Assembly (NCBI RefSeq): GCF_001678475.1
Contig: NZ_JTJR01000019.1
Coordinates: 54,879-118,878, forward strand
Source: Gallibacterium genomosp. 3
GTDB lineage: Bacteria > Pseudomonadota > Gammaproteobacteria > Enterobacterales > Pasteurellaceae
Length of the DNA: 64,000 bases
Direction: 5' to 3'
Positions within the stretch are counted from its first letter, which is position 1; each line of letters starts with the position of its first letter. The translations under genes and the position numbers were made by a program. Shown here piece after piece: positions 62,413 through 64,000 of this stretch. The notes beneath the pieces are model-generated. The model had not been told where the DNA came from, did not search any database, and was given only the letters and a program-made list of their open reading frames with translations.

Positions 62413-63780
62413 ATGGCTCATGATGCAACTTCACTACTGTTGATTGCACTCTGTGCAGTAGCCACATTATTAGTTTTAATTATGCGCTTTAAAATTCATG
62501 CTTTCGTTGCATTGACGCTCGTTAGTTTATTAACGGCGCTCGCAACAGGCACCCCATTTGCGAAAATTGTACCAACAATGCTAACCGGCTTTGGTAATAC
62601 CCTTGCCTCCGTTGTTTTACTGGTTGGTTTAGGTGCAATGATCGGTCGTTTACTTGAAATTACCGGAGGGGCAAAAGTATTAGCCGATACACTTATTGAT
62701 AGATTTGGTGAAAAACGTGCTCCATTTGCATTAGGTGTCGCTTCACTTTTATTCGGTTTCCCAATCTTTTTTGATGCTGGGTTAGTGGTAATGTTACCGA
62801 TAATCTTTAGTGTGGCAAAACGTTTTGGAGATTCAACATTAAAATATGCGTTCCCTGCTGCTGGTGCTTTCGCGGTAATGCACGCATTTTTACCTCCACA
62901 TCCGGGTCCAGTTGCATCTGGTGAATTACTTGGGGTAAATATGGGTTTACTTGTAATCGTTGGTTTAATCACAGCCATTCCAACTTGGTATATTGGCGGT
63001 TATCTCTATGGTCAATTTATTGGCAAACGTATCCACATTCCACTTCCAACCACATTCTTAAGTAAAAATGTCGTATCAGAAACTGCAAACTTCGAAGTAC
63101 CGAGCTTTGGTAAAGTATTATTCATTCTGTTATTACCACTTTGCTTAATCTTCTTAGATACTGGATTAAATACACTTAGCACTATTAAAGCGATTGATGG
63201 GTCACAAACTTGGGTTGAAATTCTTAGAATGTTAGGAAAAACGCCAGTAGCATTACTAATTACGTTATTAGCATCCATCTTATTATTAAAAGGTCAACGT
63301 ACTAAAGAACAAATCGAAAAACTTTGTGATAGCGCATTAGGTCCAATCTGTTCTATCGTATTAGTAACAGGTGCTGGTGGTATGTTTGGTGGCGTATTAC
63401 GTGCGAGTGGTATTGGTGATGTACTTGCACAAACGCTCTCTAATACTGGTTTACCAGTTATCGTGGCAGCTTTCGTTATCTCAACTTGTTTACGTGTTGC
63501 CCAAGGCTCGGCTACTGTTGCTTTAACCACTACCGCAGCATTAATGGCACCAACCATTACAGCAACACCAGGTTTAAGTCAATTTGACCTTTGCTTTATC
63601 GTGATTTCAATTGCTTCTGGTGCCACTGTATTATCTCACGTAAACGATTCAGGTTTCTGGTTAATCAGTCGTTTCTTAGATATGGATACAAAAACTACAT
63701 TTAAAACTTGGACAGTATTAGAAACAATTCTTGGTGTCGTTGGTTTTACCATTGTTTCTATCGCAAGTATCTTCCTATGA
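62413..63780 (+). CDS. gntT: Gluconate:H+ symporter, GntP family
   Basis: 455 residues and about twelve membrane helices. GLGAMIGRLLEITGGA, FGFPIFFDAGLVVMLPI, FLPPHPGPVA and CLRVAQGSATVAL are GntP family motifs. Imports gluconate for GntK. The ATG at 62413 has GGAGGA at eight bases. A TTG at 62380 is unlikely. It carries a GntR operator in its upstream region. Confidence 0.95.
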   Translation: MAHDATSLLLIALCAVATLLVLIMRFKIHAFVALTLVSLLTALATGTPFAKIVPTMLTGFGNTLASVVLLVGLGAMIGRLLEITGGAKVLADTLIDRFGEKRAPFALGVASLLFGFPIFFDAGLVVMLPIIFSVAKRFGDSTLKYAFPAAGAFAVMHAFLPPHPGPVASGELLGVNMGLLVIVGLITAIPTWYIGGYLYGQFIGKRIHIPLPTTFLSKNVVSETANFEVPSFGKVLFILLLPLCLIFLDTGLNTLSTIKAIDGSQTWVEILRMLGKTPVALLITLLASILLLKGQRTKEQIEKLCDSALGPICSIVLVTGAGGMFGGVLRASGIGDVLAQTLSNTGLPVIVAAFVISTCLRVAQGSATVALTTTAALMAPTITATPGLSQFDLCFIVISIASGATVLSHVNDSGFWLISRFLDMDTKTTFKTWTVLETILGVVGFTIVSIASIFL

Positions 63781-63814
63781 ATTAGATTTTTAAATAAAAT
63801 AGTATCTATTTGAG

Positions 63815-63840
63815 GGGCATAGCAGGAGCTATGCCCTTTA
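63815..63840 (+). terminator. gntT terminator
   Basis: A 9-bp stem GGGCATAGC / GCTATGCCC with loop AGGA and a short T-run, 34 bases after the gntT stop. Confidence 0.75.
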
Positions 63841-64000
63841 AGTTTGATAGTGATGGAATTTTATTTAGGTTTCGTCCTAAAGGGCATTATTGTTTAGGTT
63901 TCGCCCTAAAAGGCGACTTCATTTTCTTTACTCGTGTAAAGAAAACGAAGCAAAAGAAACACGCCCTCGCACACTTGCTTCTCCTCATTCCAATAAGATT
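63831..64000 (+). repeat. Palindrome-rich repeat, probably multicopy, cut by window edge
   Basis: Two copies of TTTAGG-TTTCG(T/C)-CCTAAA (near 63869 and 63894), then an inverted repeat TTTCTTTAC/GTAAAGAAA near 63933-63954 and ACGAAGCAAAAGAAACACGCCC. One frame is open from the ATG at 63831 to the edge and contains GDFIFFTRVKKTKQKKHA, a string I recall from small hypothetical proteins that arise from a dispersed repeat in Pasteurellaceae. I take it as a repeat rather than a gene. Confidence 0.5.

Noticed and set aside
62496..62978. 160-residue antisense open frame within gntT
   Set aside because: A shadow of a well-matched GntP permease; composition rich in Ala/Pro/Ser/Thr reflects the opposite strand and it has no ribosome-binding site.

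Overview
The window is a gene-dense, AT-rich stretch of a gammaproteobacterial chromosome. I assign it to the family Pasteurellaceae. The blocks uvrC-kdsB-ycaR-lpxK-msbA-rec2-dksA-pcnB-folK and radA-CYTH-(PhoU-like)-pit-SH3-cca follow the gene order I know from Haemophilus influenzae, and the proteins resemble that family most closely. The genus cannot be named from sequence alone. The canonical Pasteurellaceae DNA-uptake words are almost absent by eye, which is unusual. I saw no tRNA, rRNA, CRISPR array, insertion sequence or prophage.

Layout. 1-2.1 kb: the start of a YbhA-like HAD phosphatase, dapA and the peroxiredoxin gene bcp. 2.1-9.8 kb: a rearranged histidine locus. A His-rich leader peptide and a complete attenuator precede hisC. 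A small multidrug transporter then lies on the opposite strand, followed by hisB, a DUF817 membrane protein, hisH, a membrane-anchored thioredoxin, hisA, hisF, an unknown tail-anchored 160-residue protein and hisIE. hisG and hisD are not here. 9.9-15.4 kb: grxB, glnA, typA and the gluconate repressor gene gntR. 15.4-27 kb: pgsA, uvrC, kdsB, ycaR, lpxK, msbA and rec2 on the minus strand, then dksA, pcnB (with an AUU start codon) and folK on the plus strand. 27-30.6 kb: glnE and mtnN.

30.6-48.6 kb: a long minus-strand cell-envelope and translation block: rpsB-tsf, pyrH-frr, dxr-uppS-cdsA-rseP-bamA-skp-lpxD-fabZ-lpxA-lpxB-rnhB, then dsbC, recJ, a DsbA-like gene and mtnN. It makes isoprenoid carrier, CDP-diacylglycerol and lipid A, and assembles outer-membrane proteins. 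48.7-56 kb: radA, a CYTH triphosphatase, a PhoU-like protein, pit, an SH3 protein, a CCA-adding enzyme without a visible HD motif, and a Nif3-family protein. 56-59.7 kb: an M20 amidohydrolase with an AbgT-family transporter and a convergent LysR regulator. The hydrolase ribosome-binding site is buried in a perfect 17-bp inverted repeat. 59.7-64 kb: edd, gntK and gntT for gluconate use, with two GntR operators between gntK and gntT matching the GntR encoded 48 kb away. The right edge carries a palindrome-rich, probably multicopy repeat.

Most genes are housekeeping genes. The unusual material is in the interrupted his operon, the RNA-level controls (his attenuator, rpsB leader, pcnB AUU start, the hairpin before the M20 gene), the rec2-dksA intergenic region and the terminal repeat. 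I found no clear multi-gene system that looks wholly new.
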